Assembly: GCF_001633165.1 (NCBI RefSeq)
Contig: NZ_CP015418.1
Coordinates: 1,984,001-2,048,000 of the forward strand
DNA from: Rhodovulum sulfidophilum DSM 1374
GTDB taxonomy: Bacteria; Pseudomonadota; Alphaproteobacteria; Rhodobacterales; Rhodobacteraceae
Reading direction: 5' to 3'
DNA length: 64,000 bases
Notes under the pieces: generated by a model
What the model was told of the DNA's origin: nothing
The model's input: the letters and a program-made list of their open reading frames with translations, nothing else
Database searches by the model: none
Position numbers and translations under genes: made by a program
Part shown: piece by piece, positions 36,011-44,664 of the stretch
Layout of the letters: each line of letters begins with the position of its first letter
Position numbering within the stretch: position 1 is the first letter of the stretch

Positions 36011-36751
36011 TCAGTCCTCGGGGGGATCGTCGGTCACGATCAGGCTCACCCGGTCGCCCGCGAACCAGGTGCGGCCGTATTCCACCGGCCGGCCCGCGGT
36101 ATCGACATTGACCGACACGCTGCGCAGGATCGGGTCGCCCGGGCGCAGCTCCAGATGCAGGGCCTGGGTCGGACTGGCGCGCTTGGCGGTGATCCGGGTC
36201 GAGGCGCGGGTATAATCCGTCACCCCGGCCCGGGCCAGCGCGGCGGTCACGCTTGCGGTTTCGGCCAGCGCGCCCGGAAGGTCTGGAAAGCGTTCGGCTG
36301 GGAACACGCTGCGAAAGAGCGCCAGCGGGCTGCCATCGGCCAGCGAGATCCCCTCATAGACATGCACGGGCGCGCCGTCGCTCAGCTCCAGCGCCTCGGC
36401 CTCGCGCCGGTCGGCGGCCCGGGTCGCGTGCAACAGCGCCTTGCGCTCGGCGTTCTGACCGGCCGCGGCCAGGTTCTGCTGGAACCGCACCCGCCGTCCC
36501 AGCGGATAGTCGGTCGGCCGCGCCGCGACATAGACGCCCGCGCCGCGCCGGGCCTGCACCAGCCGTGCCCCGGCCAGATCGGCCAGCGCCCGCCGGACCG
36601 TATGCCGGTTGACCCCGAAACGATGCGCCAGATCGGCCTCGCTGGGCAGCTTGTCGCCCGGTCGGTAGCTGCCGGCGGCGATTTCGTTGCGTAGCGTGGC
36701 GGCGATAGATCTCCAAAGCGCGGTAGGGGTCATTTCGCCGACATCTTTCAT
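36011..36751 (-). CDS. phnF: PhnF, GntR-family regulator of phosphonate genes
   Basis: This 246-residue regulator has an N-terminal winged helix (residues about 8-75: LPSEADLAHRFGVNRHTVRRAL, with RRGAGVYVA as the wing) and a C-terminal UTRA ligand domain (VHVYEGISLADGSPLALFRS, GRPVEYGRTWFAGDRVSLIV). It matches the HutC/PhnF subgroup and lies beside a phnM-like gene, which supports the PhnF name. A dyad with a TCTAG core lies 37 bases upstream of its start and probably serves autoregulation. Confidence 0.82.
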   Translation of the reverse strand: MKDVGEMTPTALWRSIAATLRNEIAAGSYRPGDKLPSEADLAHRFGVNRHTVRRALADLAGARLVQARRGAGVYVAARPTDYPLGRRVRFQQNLAAAGQNAERKALLHATRAADRREAEALELSDGAPVHVYEGISLADGSPLALFRSVFPAERFPDLPGALAETASVTAALARAGVTDYTRASTRITAKRASPTQALHLELRPGDPILRSVSVNVDTAGRPVEYGRTWFAGDRVSLIVTDDPPED

Positions 36752-36787
36752 CCTCGATACTTGCGCGACTCGCCGGGGTCACGTAAT

Positions 36788-36802
36788 CAACTTGTCTAGT
36801 TG
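36788..36802. promoter_or_regulatory. PhnF operator candidate
   Basis: CAACT (36788-36792) and AGTTG (36798-36802) form an inverted repeat around TGTCT, giving a TCTAG core within ATACAACTAGACAAGTTGAT on the other strand. GntR/PhnF proteins bind palindromes with a TCTAGA-like centre. It lies 37 bases before the phnF start. Confidence 0.6.
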
Positions 36803-36809
36803 TATAGGG

Positions 36810-36920
36810 CTGTGGATAAGTCGGCAAGCCTTCGGAGGCCCGGATCGCGGGCAGGACAGGGCGGCGCTTGAATAATGGGCATCATGCCTGAGGGGCGGTG
36901 GACACGCCTGTGGATAAGTC
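36810..36920. repeat. Two direct copies of CTGTGGATAAGTC
   Basis: The 13-base sequence occurs at 36810-36822 and 36908-36920, 98 bases apart in the same orientation. Each contains TGTGGATAA, an exact DnaA box in reverse orientation. No replication gene is nearby, and AT-richness expected of an unwinding element is absent. Confidence 0.7.
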
Positions 36921-37576
36921 TGGGGTCAGACATGGATGCGCAGCAGAACAACCCCCGCGAGCAGAGCTCTGCAGGGCGTCGCCGGAGTATGGCACCAGGG
37001 TGCCCGTCGATCTCGGAAGCCCGCCGGATATACAGAGTTCACACAATCCACAAGGGGTGCCGACATCCGGTCTTGTCACTGCCGGAGGCGCGATGTCGCG
37101 GGGCGCAGAGTGTCGGAGGAAAAGGGATGATCCTGCAGCGCGGCTGGGGCTTTGCCTGGCCCGGCCGGGTGCGGCCGGGGAGGGGCGACTGTCGGCGCTT
37201 CGGGTGCGCGGGCGCGAGGATCCGCGCCCCGGGATCTCCGTACGCTGCGCGTGTCCGCATGGGGCATCACAGGACGGTTTCCGGGCCGCCGGGGTTTCCG
37301 CCAGTGCGAGCCGGAGCCGGCTGGTCTGCGGCTCGTTCGCAATGCGGGGGGACAGGCGGGCGCGCAATCCCGGGCCTGCCGGTCCGGATGTGGCTGCCCG
37401 GATCGCATTCCGAACCGCGCCGCACCCTGCACGCCCCGCCCGAGGGCACATGGATGGAACCGTCCCGCCGGTTGCCCGGACCGGTCGGGGCGCTGCAGAC
37501 CGCCCGTCACGCGGCGCGCCTTCATATGACGGCAGTGCTGGCGGCCGAGGCTTCACACAGCGCTTCAACCGGGGCG

Positions 37577-38266
37577 TCAGCCTGCAAGCCTGTAGCGGTG
37601 CAGGTTGTGGAACCGGCCGTCTTCCGCCTCGCCGAAAAGGCACAGGCTCCGGATCCGGATCGGCCGGTCGATCAGCGGCTCGAGCACCGGGCCAAGCACC
37701 ATCCGCGCGGCCTCGGCCTCGGCGACCTTCAGCGGTCCGGTCAGGGTCAGGTGAAAGCGGTATTCCTCCATCACGTAGGGATAGCCCCATTTCTCCAGCA
37801 ATTTGCGCTGACGGATGCTGAGCCGGTCCGGATCGCGCCGGGCCAGCTCGGCGGGCGTCGGCTCGGCGCGAAAGCCGTCCAGCGCCTCGACCACGCTGCC
37901 GGCCATCGCCGCCAGAAGCCGGGTGTCGCCGCGCGGTGTCAGCGCCAGGAAACCGCCCAGAAGCGACAATCGCAGCCCCTCGATCAGCACCGGGCGGAGC
38001 TGGCCCGAGAGCGCTACGGCCGAGGCGTGCAGAAGCCCGATATCGCTGCCCATGGCCAGCCGGAACGGCGCCTTGACGGTGGCGTGAAACCCGTATTTGC
38101 GCGGTGTCGCGGTCAGCTCCTCGACCGGCCTTGGCAGACCGCGCAGCCGCGGATGCGCCCGGGGCGTTCCGGCTTCGGCATCCCAGCCCAGCCAGGCCTT
38201 GCCGAAATCGCCCAGAGCGCCTTCCTCGGGCGCATAATAGATCGCGTAGCGCCGGTAGCCTTCCAT
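37577..38266 (-). CDS. DUF1045 phosphonate-associated protein (2H phosphoesterase-like)
   Basis: This 229-residue protein begins MEGYRRYAIYYAPEEG and matches the DUF1045 family found in phosphonate operons. Two His-x-Thr-type motifs, YGFHATVKAPF (about residue 60) and FHLTLTGPL (about residue 170), mark it as a member of the 2H phosphoesterase superfamily. It may hydrolyse a cyclic ribose phosphate formed after C-P bond cleavage; this is inferred. ATG38266 has GGAGGGGG upstream. It is divergent from phnM with an 82-base gap. Confidence 0.8.
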   Translation of the reverse strand: MEGYRRYAIYYAPEEGALGDFGKAWLGWDAEAGTPRAHPRLRGLPRPVEELTATPRKYGFHATVKAPFRLAMGSDIGLLHASAVALSGQLRPVLIEGLRLSLLGGFLALTPRGDTRLLAAMAGSVVEALDGFRAEPTPAELARRDPDRLSIRQRKLLEKWGYPYVMEEYRFHLTLTGPLKVAEAEAARMVLGPVLEPLIDRPIRIRSLCLFGEAEDGRFHNLHRYRLAG

Positions 38267-38348
38267 TGCCCCCTCCGCATCGGGATGCCGCGCCGTTCCC
38301 GTCCTTGTCCTGCCCCAATCCACTCCGCGCATCAAGAAGGAGGCGCCC

Positions 38349-39497
38349 ATGCTCCCGACCGCCGAGACGGTTCTTGCCAATGCCACGCTGGTTCTGCCCG
38401 GTGAAATCCGGGTCGGCTCGGTCCGGATCGCCGGGGGCAGGATCGACGCCATCGACACCGGAGCCGCGGTGCCTGCCGGGGCGCTCGATTGCGGGGCAGA
38501 TCTGGTGATGCCGGGGCTGATCGAGCTTCATACCGACAATCTCGAACGCCATATCCAGCCGCGGCCGGCCGTCGACTGGCCCCATGCCAGCGCCATCATT
38601 GCCCATGATGCCGAGCTGGCAGGCGTCGGCATCACCACCGTCTTCGACGCGATGCGGGTGGGCTCGGTCCCGTCCCGCAAGGCGCGTTACCGTCCCTATG
38701 CGCGCGGGCTTGCCTCGGAACTGCTCGAGCTGCGGGCCGGCGGCGCGCTCAGGATCAGCCATTTCCTGCATCTGCGCGCCGAGATCTGTTCCGAGACCCT
38801 GCCCGAGGAAATGGCGGCCTTCGGCCCCGAGGACCGGGTCGGCATCGTCAGCCTGATGGACCACACTCCCGGCCAGCGCCAGTTCCGCGACGAGGCCCGG
38901 CTCAAGGCCTACATGATGGGCAAGAACAATTTCACCGAGGCCGAGTTCCGCGACCATGTCGCCGCGCTGAAGGATCTGCGCGCGCAGAATGGCGCCCGGC
39001 ACGAGGTCCTGGCCCTGGCCGAGGCCCGTCGCTTCGGCGCGATCCTGGCCAGCCATGACGACACCACCGCCGCCCATGTCGCGGTCTCGGCCGGTCAGGG
39101 GATCCGCCTGGCCGAGTTTCCGACCACGCTCGAGGCGGCCGAGGCCTGCCGGGCCGAAGGCATCGCGGTGATGATGGGGGCGCCGAACCTGATCCGGGGA
39201 GGCTCGCATTCCGGCAATGTGGCGGCGGCCGATCTGGCCGGGCCGGGGCTGCTCGACATCCTGTCCTCGGATTACGTGCCCTCGGCGCTGCTGATGGGGG
39301 CATTGCGGCTTGGCGATCTCTGGGGCGATCTCGCGCGCGGCATCGCCACCGTCACCCAGGCGCCCGCCGATGCGGTGGGGCTTGCCGATCGCGGCCGGAT
39401 CGCGCCGGGTGCGCGGGCCGATCTGATCCGGGTGGCGCGGATCGGCGGCGCGCCGGTGGTGCGCGGTGCCTGGGTGCAGGGCGCCCGCGTCGCCTGA
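38349..39497 (+). CDS. phnM: PhnM, ribose 1-methylphosphonate 5-triphosphate diphosphatase
   Basis: This 382-residue amidohydrolase removes diphosphate from alpha-D-ribose 1-methylphosphonate 5-triphosphate before C-P bond cleavage. It has the canonical PhnM metal motif PGLIELHTDNLERHIQPRP, GITTVFDAMRVGS, SLMDHTPGQRQFRD, ASHDDTT and MGAPNLIRGGSHSGNVAA. AAGGAGG precedes ATG38349. It is divergent from the DUF1045 gene. None of phnG-L lies in this window, so the core enzyme must be elsewhere or absent. Confidence 0.9.
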   Translation: MLPTAETVLANATLVLPGEIRVGSVRIAGGRIDAIDTGAAVPAGALDCGADLVMPGLIELHTDNLERHIQPRPAVDWPHASAIIAHDAELAGVGITTVFDAMRVGSVPSRKARYRPYARGLASELLELRAGGALRISHFLHLRAEICSETLPEEMAAFGPEDRVGIVSLMDHTPGQRQFRDEARLKAYMMGKNNFTEAEFRDHVAALKDLRAQNGARHEVLALAEARRFGAILASHDDTTAAHVAVSAGQGIRLAEFPTTLEAAEACRAEGIAVMMGAPNLIRGGSHSGNVAAADLAGPGLLDILSSDYVPSALLMGALRLGDLWGDLARGIATVTQAPADAVGLADRGRIAPGARADLIRVARIGGAPVVRGAWVQGARVA

Positions 39498-39628
39498 GGG
39501 GCGGGGGCCCTGCGCATCGCGCCACATGCCCGGCCTTGCGCAAGGCTTTGACCGGCGTCCGTCTTTTTTCTATTTTAGGACCCGTATCTTTAGGATGCTA
39601 TCCGCGGTTCGATTGTGAGGCTCTGATC

Positions 39629-39976
39629 ATGTCCAAGACCCCCGCGACGCCCTCTGCCACCGCCGCGCTCGAGGCGGCCCTGCGCGCCCAGGCCGAGGGC
39701 TGGGGAATGATGGCCTGGATGGGGGCGACCATGGCCGATCATGTCCGCCGCACCGGCAGCGAGATGGCGGCCTTCGCGCGCGACGAGGCCCGGCGCAATG
39801 CCGAGGCGATGCAGCGTCTTGCCGCCTGCCGCACTCCCGAAAGCCTGACCGACTGGCAGGGGGATTATCTGGGCGAGACGGTCGCGGTCTGTCGCGACGA
39901 GGCCGAGCGGCTGGCGCGGATGCAGGCCGAGGTCTGCGATGTGACGCTCAACCGGATGACCGGCTGGCGCGACTGA
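39629..39976 (+). CDS. Phasin-like helical protein
   Basis: This 115-residue protein is predicted to be almost fully helical. The central part, FARDEARRNAEAMQRLAACR followed by TPESLTDWQGDYLGETV, is the pattern of the phasin family (helix, TP-x-E, then W/LQ-x-x-Y/F). Phasins coat polyhydroxyalkanoate granules. The synthase is not nearby and the protein is short, so the role is tentative. ATG39629 begins the family-like part; an upstream in-frame start at 39536 adds unrelated residues. Confidence 0.65.
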   Translation: MSKTPATPSATAALEAALRAQAEGWGMMAWMGATMADHVRRTGSEMAAFARDEARRNAEAMQRLAACRTPESLTDWQGDYLGETVAVCRDEAERLARMQAEVCDVTLNRMTGWRD

Positions 39977-40056
39977 TATCGGGCGGGGATCTCGACCGGG
40001 GCGCCGGTCTTCCGATACGGCAAAGTTTTGCCGACCCTTGAATTTTGGCGCTCTGT

Positions 40057-40075
40057 AAAGGTTTTGTTTACCTTT
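40057..40075. promoter_or_regulatory. Inverted repeat upstream of the peroxidase-fold gene
   Basis: AAAGGT (40057-40062) and ACCTTT (40070-40075) are perfect inverted repeats around TTTGTTT, in a T-rich stretch 66 bases before the start codon. It could be an operator; no regulator is adjacent. Confidence 0.4.
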
Positions 40076-40140
40076 GACGCTGCGTTGACGGCGATGGTGC
40101 AGGTTCGACTCGACGAGAAGAAATCTCAGGGAGTCGAAGG

Positions 40141-41829
40141 ATGTTGCAGTGTCAGCGCCATGACCGCGTTGTGTCCCTTGCGGCCGCAGCCCCGCCGCCG
40201 TCCCGGCCCGACCCGCAATCCGGCTTGCGCTCAGGCCCACAGTCCGGCTTGCAGTCCGGTCGCGCGCCGATGGACGCCTTTTCCTTCCCGGTCTGGCCCG
40301 AGGCCCCGCGCGGTCCGTTCGGCTATTTCTTTCCCGCCGCGCCCGAGATGCCAGGCGGGGCCGACATTGCCGCGGCGCTCGACGATCTCGCCTCGGCGAT
40401 GGCAGACCCGTTGCCTGCCGGGCCGGGCGAGGCCGGCATGCCCGCGATCTACGCCTGTTTCGCTCGGGTCATCGCCGCTGACATTGCCGAAGCTGCCGGG
40501 CTTGCGGAGGCTGCGGCGGCGCCCGATATCGGCCGGTTCGACCCGCTGCCGCGCGACCGGGCGGCGGCGACGCTGTGCAACCGGCACACCGGCCGCCTGG
40601 CGCTTGACAGTCTTTATGGCGGCGTGACGCCTGAGGCGCCGGGCCGGATCCCGGCCGCCTTGGTCCGGCTCCGGACCGATGCCGACAGCCCGGCCCCGCC
40701 CGGCATTGCCGGCTCCGGGGGGCAGGACCGGAATGGACGCCCCGCCGGGGCCTGCGCGCAGCCCGCGCCGGGCCGTTCCGGCGCGTCCCCATTCCGGATC
40801 GTCCGGACAAAGGTCGAGGCAGAGATCGGGGCAGAGATCGGGGCAGGGGCCGATATCGCGCAGGCGCGTCCTGACGGGGATCGGTCGGTGGCGTGGTTCC
40901 ATCTGGCACTGGCGCGGTTCCATCAGGCCGTCATGGCGCATGCCGTCGGCATCGGCGGGCCGCGGCCCGAGACCGGAGAGCCCGCCTTCGCCTTTGCCCG
41001 CGGCGAGGTCCGCAAGCATTTCCAGTGGCTTGTGGTCAATGACTACCTGCGCCGGATCTGCCTGCCCGAGGTTCTGGAGGATGTCCTGGCGGAAGAAGCG
41101 CCGGTCTATCGCGACCTTCTGATGCGCTGTCCGGGCCTGCCCGAGGGGCGGCTGCCGCTGCCCTTGGAATTCCAGGCCGCGGCTCTCGGCTGCGCCGAGA
41201 CCATGGCCCGTCCCGGTGACGACTGGTTGGCGCGCCTCGGTTCCGGAAGGCCGCTGCCGGGCGGGCTGGCCGTTTTCCCGCGCCTGATCGATGGCAGGGT
41301 GCCTCCTCCCGATCGCGGGTCGCGCGGCGCGAATGCCCGGCCTGATACCTGGTTTGCGCCGGATCTTCTGTGCCCGGGCGAGAAGCTGCCCGTCCCGAAT
41401 GCCCGGAGGCGCCGCCTTGCCGAACGGAGACTGCATCGCGGGCTGCGGCTGAACCTGCCTTCGGGGCAGGGCTGCGTCGCCGGAATTGCGCGGCTCGGGG
41501 TGCGGATCGCGCCGCTGAGCCCGGCCGAACTGGCCGAGGGCCCCGGCGGCGCGGTGCTGGCGCGGGCCGGGATGATCGAGGCGACGCCGCTTTGGTATTA
41601 CCTCCTGCGCGAGGCCGAAGCGCGGAGCGGCGGGCGCCGTCTTGGCCCGCTGGGCAGCCGGATCCTGGCCGAGACCCTGGTCGGGCTCTGCGTCTGCGAT
41701 CCCGAAAGTTACTGGCACCATCTGGGGTCGGATCACGGCCGCTGGCATCCCCGCGACGGGGTCCGGCCGGCGGGCGAGCCGGTCACGACGGTGGCAGCCC
41801 TGATCCGGGCGGCGGGCATGTGCGCCTGA
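40141..41829 (+). CDS. Haem-peroxidase-fold protein lacking both haem histidines (pseudo-enzyme)
   Basis: The 562-residue product follows the layout of bacterial animal-type (myeloperoxidase-like) haem peroxidases: LALDSLYGG, WFHLALARFHQAVM, ARGEVRKHFQWLVVNDYLRR, LPLEFQAAALG, LRLNLPSGQGC, then TPLWYYLLREAE, GPLGSRILAETLVGL and DPESYW. The distal GQF-DHD motif is replaced by ARVIAADI (residues 108-115), and the proximal FGHSM position reads CAETM with Glu353. Both haem-contacting histidines thus appear lost. Two Pro/Gly-rich insertions (about residues 15-44 and 180-245) carry short repeats. GGGAG lies 8 bases before ATG40141; Met44 is an alternative start. Alignment is from memory. Confidence 0.7.
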   Translation: MLQCQRHDRVVSLAAAAPPPSRPDPQSGLRSGPQSGLQSGRAPMDAFSFPVWPEAPRGPFGYFFPAAPEMPGGADIAAALDDLASAMADPLPAGPGEAGMPAIYACFARVIAADIAEAAGLAEAAAAPDIGRFDPLPRDRAAATLCNRHTGRLALDSLYGGVTPEAPGRIPAALVRLRTDADSPAPPGIAGSGGQDRNGRPAGACAQPAPGRSGASPFRIVRTKVEAEIGAEIGAGADIAQARPDGDRSVAWFHLALARFHQAVMAHAVGIGGPRPETGEPAFAFARGEVRKHFQWLVVNDYLRRICLPEVLEDVLAEEAPVYRDLLMRCPGLPEGRLPLPLEFQAAALGCAETMARPGDDWLARLGSGRPLPGGLAVFPRLIDGRVPPPDRGSRGANARPDTWFAPDLLCPGEKLPVPNARRRRLAERRLHRGLRLNLPSGQGCVAGIARLGVRIAPLSPAELAEGPGGAVLARAGMIEATPLWYYLLREAEARSGGRRLGPLGSRILAETLVGLCVCDPESYWHHLGSDHGRWHPRDGVRPAGEPVTTVAALIRAAGMCA

Positions 41830-41840
41830 CGCCCCGGATG

Positions 41841-41877
41841 CCTGTGCCGAGTTCCTCCCTCGCAGCCTCGGCACAGG
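41841..41877 (+). terminator. Hairpin after the peroxidase-fold gene
   Basis: CCTGTGCCGAG (41841-41851) pairs perfectly with CTCGGCACAGG (41867-41877), 12 bases after the stop codon. No T-run follows, so it may be a stabilising or rho-assisted structure. A second stem, TCCGGCGGC/GCCGCCGGA, lies at 41930-41952. Confidence 0.5.
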
Positions 41878-42356
41878 CCCGCCTTCCGGATGCTCCAAGG
41901 GGGGAGCGGAGGGAAGGCGTCTTGCGTGCTCCGGCGGCGTCCTGCCGCCGGACAGCGGGGCGGATGCGCGGTGCCTTCTTGGGGGTTGGTGACGAGATCG
42001 GTTTTCTGGGTTTCGTCCGATGGCACGACATGCGCATCCCGCTTCCGGTCACCGGCGCGCCCCGCGGCGCCGGCGGTTCCGATCCGCCCGCCCGGCATCT
42101 GCCGGGGGGAGGACGGGGACGGCCGAGCATCGCGGCAGGGTTTGGTCGCCCTGCAGGCTGCGGCCGGAGCACGCCTTTTGATGCCTGCCCCCTGCCCGGG
42201 GACCGGACCTAGGGTCCACCGGGGGGGCAGGAAAACGGGTCTGGGGGCAACGAGTCTAGGGGGGCAGGGGACACCGCCCGCAAGCGGTCCTGCGCGATCC
42301 CGGTTTGCCACGGGTGGGTGGCGGTCGCGCAGTGGTGGGGGCCGCAGGCAGGCGGC
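41878..42356. other. Gene-less stretch with G-runs
   Basis: No gene is supported here. After the hairpins at 41841 and 41930 the sequence becomes rich in G-runs (about 42215-42265), contains the dyad GGACC-TAG-GGTCC near 42205-42217, and leads into a strong terminator at 42357. It may be the body of an untranslated RNA or a decayed gene. Confidence 0.4.
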
Positions 42357-42385
42357 GGGGCGCCCGGTGACGGGCGCCCCTTTTC
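42357..42385 (+). terminator. Strong terminator with no obvious gene upstream
   Basis: GGGGCGCCCG (42357-42366) pairs perfectly with CGGGCGCCCC (42371-42380) around GTGA and is followed by TTTTC. The nearest upstream coding gene ends 527 bases earlier, so it may end a small RNA or a long untranslated tail. Confidence 0.7.
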
Positions 42386-43200
42386 GGTCAGACCCAGAAG
42401 GAGCGGCCGGGGCGCATGAAAGCGGTCAGCCGTCCCCTCCGGGCAGGGCCGCTCGGCTTCGTCTGGCCATCCTCTCCATGACGTCCTCGTTGCTCCGGTC
42501 CGTTGCGAGTTAATCCCCGCGGTCCTTCCGTGGTCCATTTCCCTAGGGGGAGTTCGGGGTGCTTGGGGCGGCAAATGCCGCGCGGCGGGCCGTCTTTGGG
42601 CGGTTCTACCGGTTTTGGAGGCATGCCGAGCGCAGGCGGCGGGTCTCCTTCGAGGTCATCGCGACCGGCTCGCCGGTCGTCGAGGGGACTTTCTGCGCCG
42701 GGATCGATGCTGTCGGCATTGACTTTGGGCGCGGAGTTCCCCTGCCATGCGCTGCCGTCTCTCGAGCGCGCGGCCCTGTGACATCGGGGGAATGCGGCGC
42801 CTGACAGGTCCGGAGGCAATCGGCGCGGAGATCGATGCCGGTGCCTGCGGTACGCGCCTAAGGCAGTCCGGCGGGCCGCATGGCCCATATCGCCATATTT
42901 GGCGCCTCACCGTCGCCGGAGGCGATGCCCCGACATGATGGCCACGGGCGGCGGGTTTCGGGGCCGCTCGCGTTGGCACGACAGGTTTCAGGCCCTGCAG
43001 GTTTCAGGCTTGGGCGCGAGGCTCTGCCCGCTCGGATCGGCCTCGACCCCGGCAAGGACCGGGCGCCCCAGATCCGCCCCGTCGGGGATGTCGAGGGCGC
43101 GGGCAGTGACCGGCCGTGGGGCCGGCCCCTTGTCGGCCACCATCAGCGGCCGCGAACGACCGGCCCCGGCGGGACAGGGCCGGTCGGCATTCGGAGGCCT
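42386..43200. other. Apparent gene debris upstream of the intact aldehyde dehydrogenase end
   Basis: No product can be named in these 815 bases. A minus-strand frame of about 50 codons just beyond the aldehyde dehydrogenase stop (about 43140-42990) has coding-like codon use but no recognisable pattern. CAGGTTTCAGGC occurs twice at 42982-42993 and 42998-43009. Because the next minus-strand genes are pseudogenes, this is probably another decayed member of the same cluster. Confidence 0.4.
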
Positions 43201-44577
43201 TCAGAGCTTCCTGAGGTGATAGGATTTCGGACGGGTCAGGTTCTGATAGCCGATCACCGACAATCCGCCGCCGCGACCGGTATCCTTGCAGCCGGTCCAG
43301 CACAGCGCCGGGTCGAGATAATCGGCGCGGTTCAGGAAGACGGTGCCGGTCTCGATCCGCTGGCCGATCCGCTCGGCCCGCGTCACGTCATTGGTCCAGA
43401 TCGAGCAGGTCAGCCCGTAATCGCTGTCATTCATCAGCCGGATCGCCTCTTCGTCATCCTTGACCGGCAGGATGCTGACGACGGGGCCGAAGCTCTCCTC
43501 GCGCATCACCCGCATCTCATGCGTCACCCCGGTCAGGATCTGCGGCATGAGATAGGTGCCGCCATCCTGCGGGAAGAGCGCGGGGTCGATCATCGCCCGC
43601 GCGCCCGAGGCCACCGCCTCGGCGGTCTGGGCGCGGACCAGATCAGCAAAGCGCGCCTGCGCCATCGGCCCGATGGTGGTTTCGGGGTCGAGAGGGTCGC
43701 CCAGCCGGTAGCTCTCGACCAGCCTGACCGCCTTTTCGAGGAAGCTGTCATACAAGCTTTCGGCGACATAGATCCGCTCGATCCCGCAGCAGCACTGGCC
43801 GGAATTGAACATCGCCCCGTCGATCAGCACCTCGACCGCCATGTCGAGATTGGCATCCTCGAGCACATAGCCCGGGTCCTTGCCGCCCAGTTCCAGCCCC
43901 AGCGGCGTGAAGGTGCCGGCCGCCGCGCGCTCGATCGCCCGCCCGCCCGCGACCGAGCCGGTGAAGTTGACGAAGCCGAAGGCGCGCTCGGAGATCAGCG
44001 CCGAGGCGGTGCCATGATCGAGGAAGACGTTCTGGAACACGTCCTCGGGCACGCCCGCGGCATGGAAGGCCCGCGCCATCCGCTCGCCCACCAGCAGCGT
44101 CTGGGTCGCGTGTTTCAGCATCACTGCATTGCCCGCGATCAGGGCGGGCGCGATGGTGTTGATCGCGGTCATGTAGGGGTAGTTCCAGGGCGCGATCACC
44201 AGCACCACGCCATGCGGATCGCGCGAGATGTAGCGCTTGAAGCTGCCGCTGTCCTCGGCCTCGATCGGGGCCAGCGCGGTCTCGGCGATGGCGGCCATGT
44301 ATTTCGCGCGCTCCTCGAAGCCGCGGAACTCGCCGCCATAGCGGATCGGGCGTCCCATCTGGCGGGCGAGCTCGGGCACGATCTCGTCATTCATGTCGCC
44401 GACATTCGCGACGCCCTTGAGCACCAGCCGGATCCGTTCGGAAAGCGGCCGCGCCGCCCAGTCGGTCTGTGCCGCGCGGGCGCGCGCGACGGCCGCGCGT
44501 GCCGCCTCGGAGCTCAGCGCCTCGCGTTCGGCCAGGACCGATCCGTCAATCGGGGAAATGCAAGTCAATGTGGTCAT
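43201..44577 (-). CDS. Aldehyde dehydrogenase family protein
   Basis: This 458-residue NAD(P)-dependent aldehyde dehydrogenase appears intact. It has the cofactor region VLVIAPWNYPYMTAIN, FVNFTGSVAGGRAIE, the general-base glutamate in PLGLELGGKDPGYV and the nucleophilic cysteine in MFNSGQCCCGIERIYV, with MREESFGPVVSI near the end. ATG44577 begins MTTLTCISPIDGSVLAER. Its neighbours are a glutamine-synthetase-like and an aminotransferase pseudogene, together suggesting a gamma-glutamylated amine pathway in which this enzyme oxidised the aldehyde. Substrate is inferred only from context. Confidence 0.88.
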   Translation of the reverse strand: MTTLTCISPIDGSVLAEREALSSEAARAAVARARAAQTDWAARPLSERIRLVLKGVANVGDMNDEIVPELARQMGRPIRYGGEFRGFEERAKYMAAIAETALAPIEAEDSGSFKRYISRDPHGVVLVIAPWNYPYMTAINTIAPALIAGNAVMLKHATQTLLVGERMARAFHAAGVPEDVFQNVFLDHGTASALISERAFGFVNFTGSVAGGRAIERAAAGTFTPLGLELGGKDPGYVLEDANLDMAVEVLIDGAMFNSGQCCCGIERIYVAESLYDSFLEKAVRLVESYRLGDPLDPETTIGPMAQARFADLVRAQTAEAVASGARAMIDPALFPQDGGTYLMPQILTGVTHEMRVMREESFGPVVSILPVKDDEEAIRLMNDSDYGLTCSIWTNDVTRAERIGQRIETGTVFLNRADYLDPALCWTGCKDTGRGGGLSVIGYQNLTRPKSYHLRKL

Positions 44578-44664
44578 CGAGGGGTCTTCCGTTGGGAAAG
44601 GAGCCGGTACCCGCAACGTCCGTAGCTGCCGGGGGCCGGTTTTCGGAGAAATACGGTCCGGGCG

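Larger units (their letters stand above)
36752..37576. other. Gene-less spacer with DnaA-box-like repeats between phnF and the DUF1045 gene
   Basis: These 825 bases carry no frame with recognisable protein similarity. They hold the PhnF operator at the left end, two copies of CTGTGGATAAGTC (36810-36822 and 36908-36920) and a weaker CAATCCACA (37044-37052). C-P lyase core genes commonly found between such genes are missing here, so this may be a deletion scar, but no phnG-to-L remnant was recognised. Confidence 0.5.

Noticed and set aside
36882..39527. An 881-codon minus-strand frame across the phn spacer and phnM
   Set aside because: It is antisense to phnM for much of its length and has no recognisable similarity in the spacer part.
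42880..44625. A 581-codon plus-strand frame opposite the aldehyde dehydrogenase
   Set aside because: The catalytic motifs of aldehyde dehydrogenase are intact on the minus strand; this frame is its mirror.
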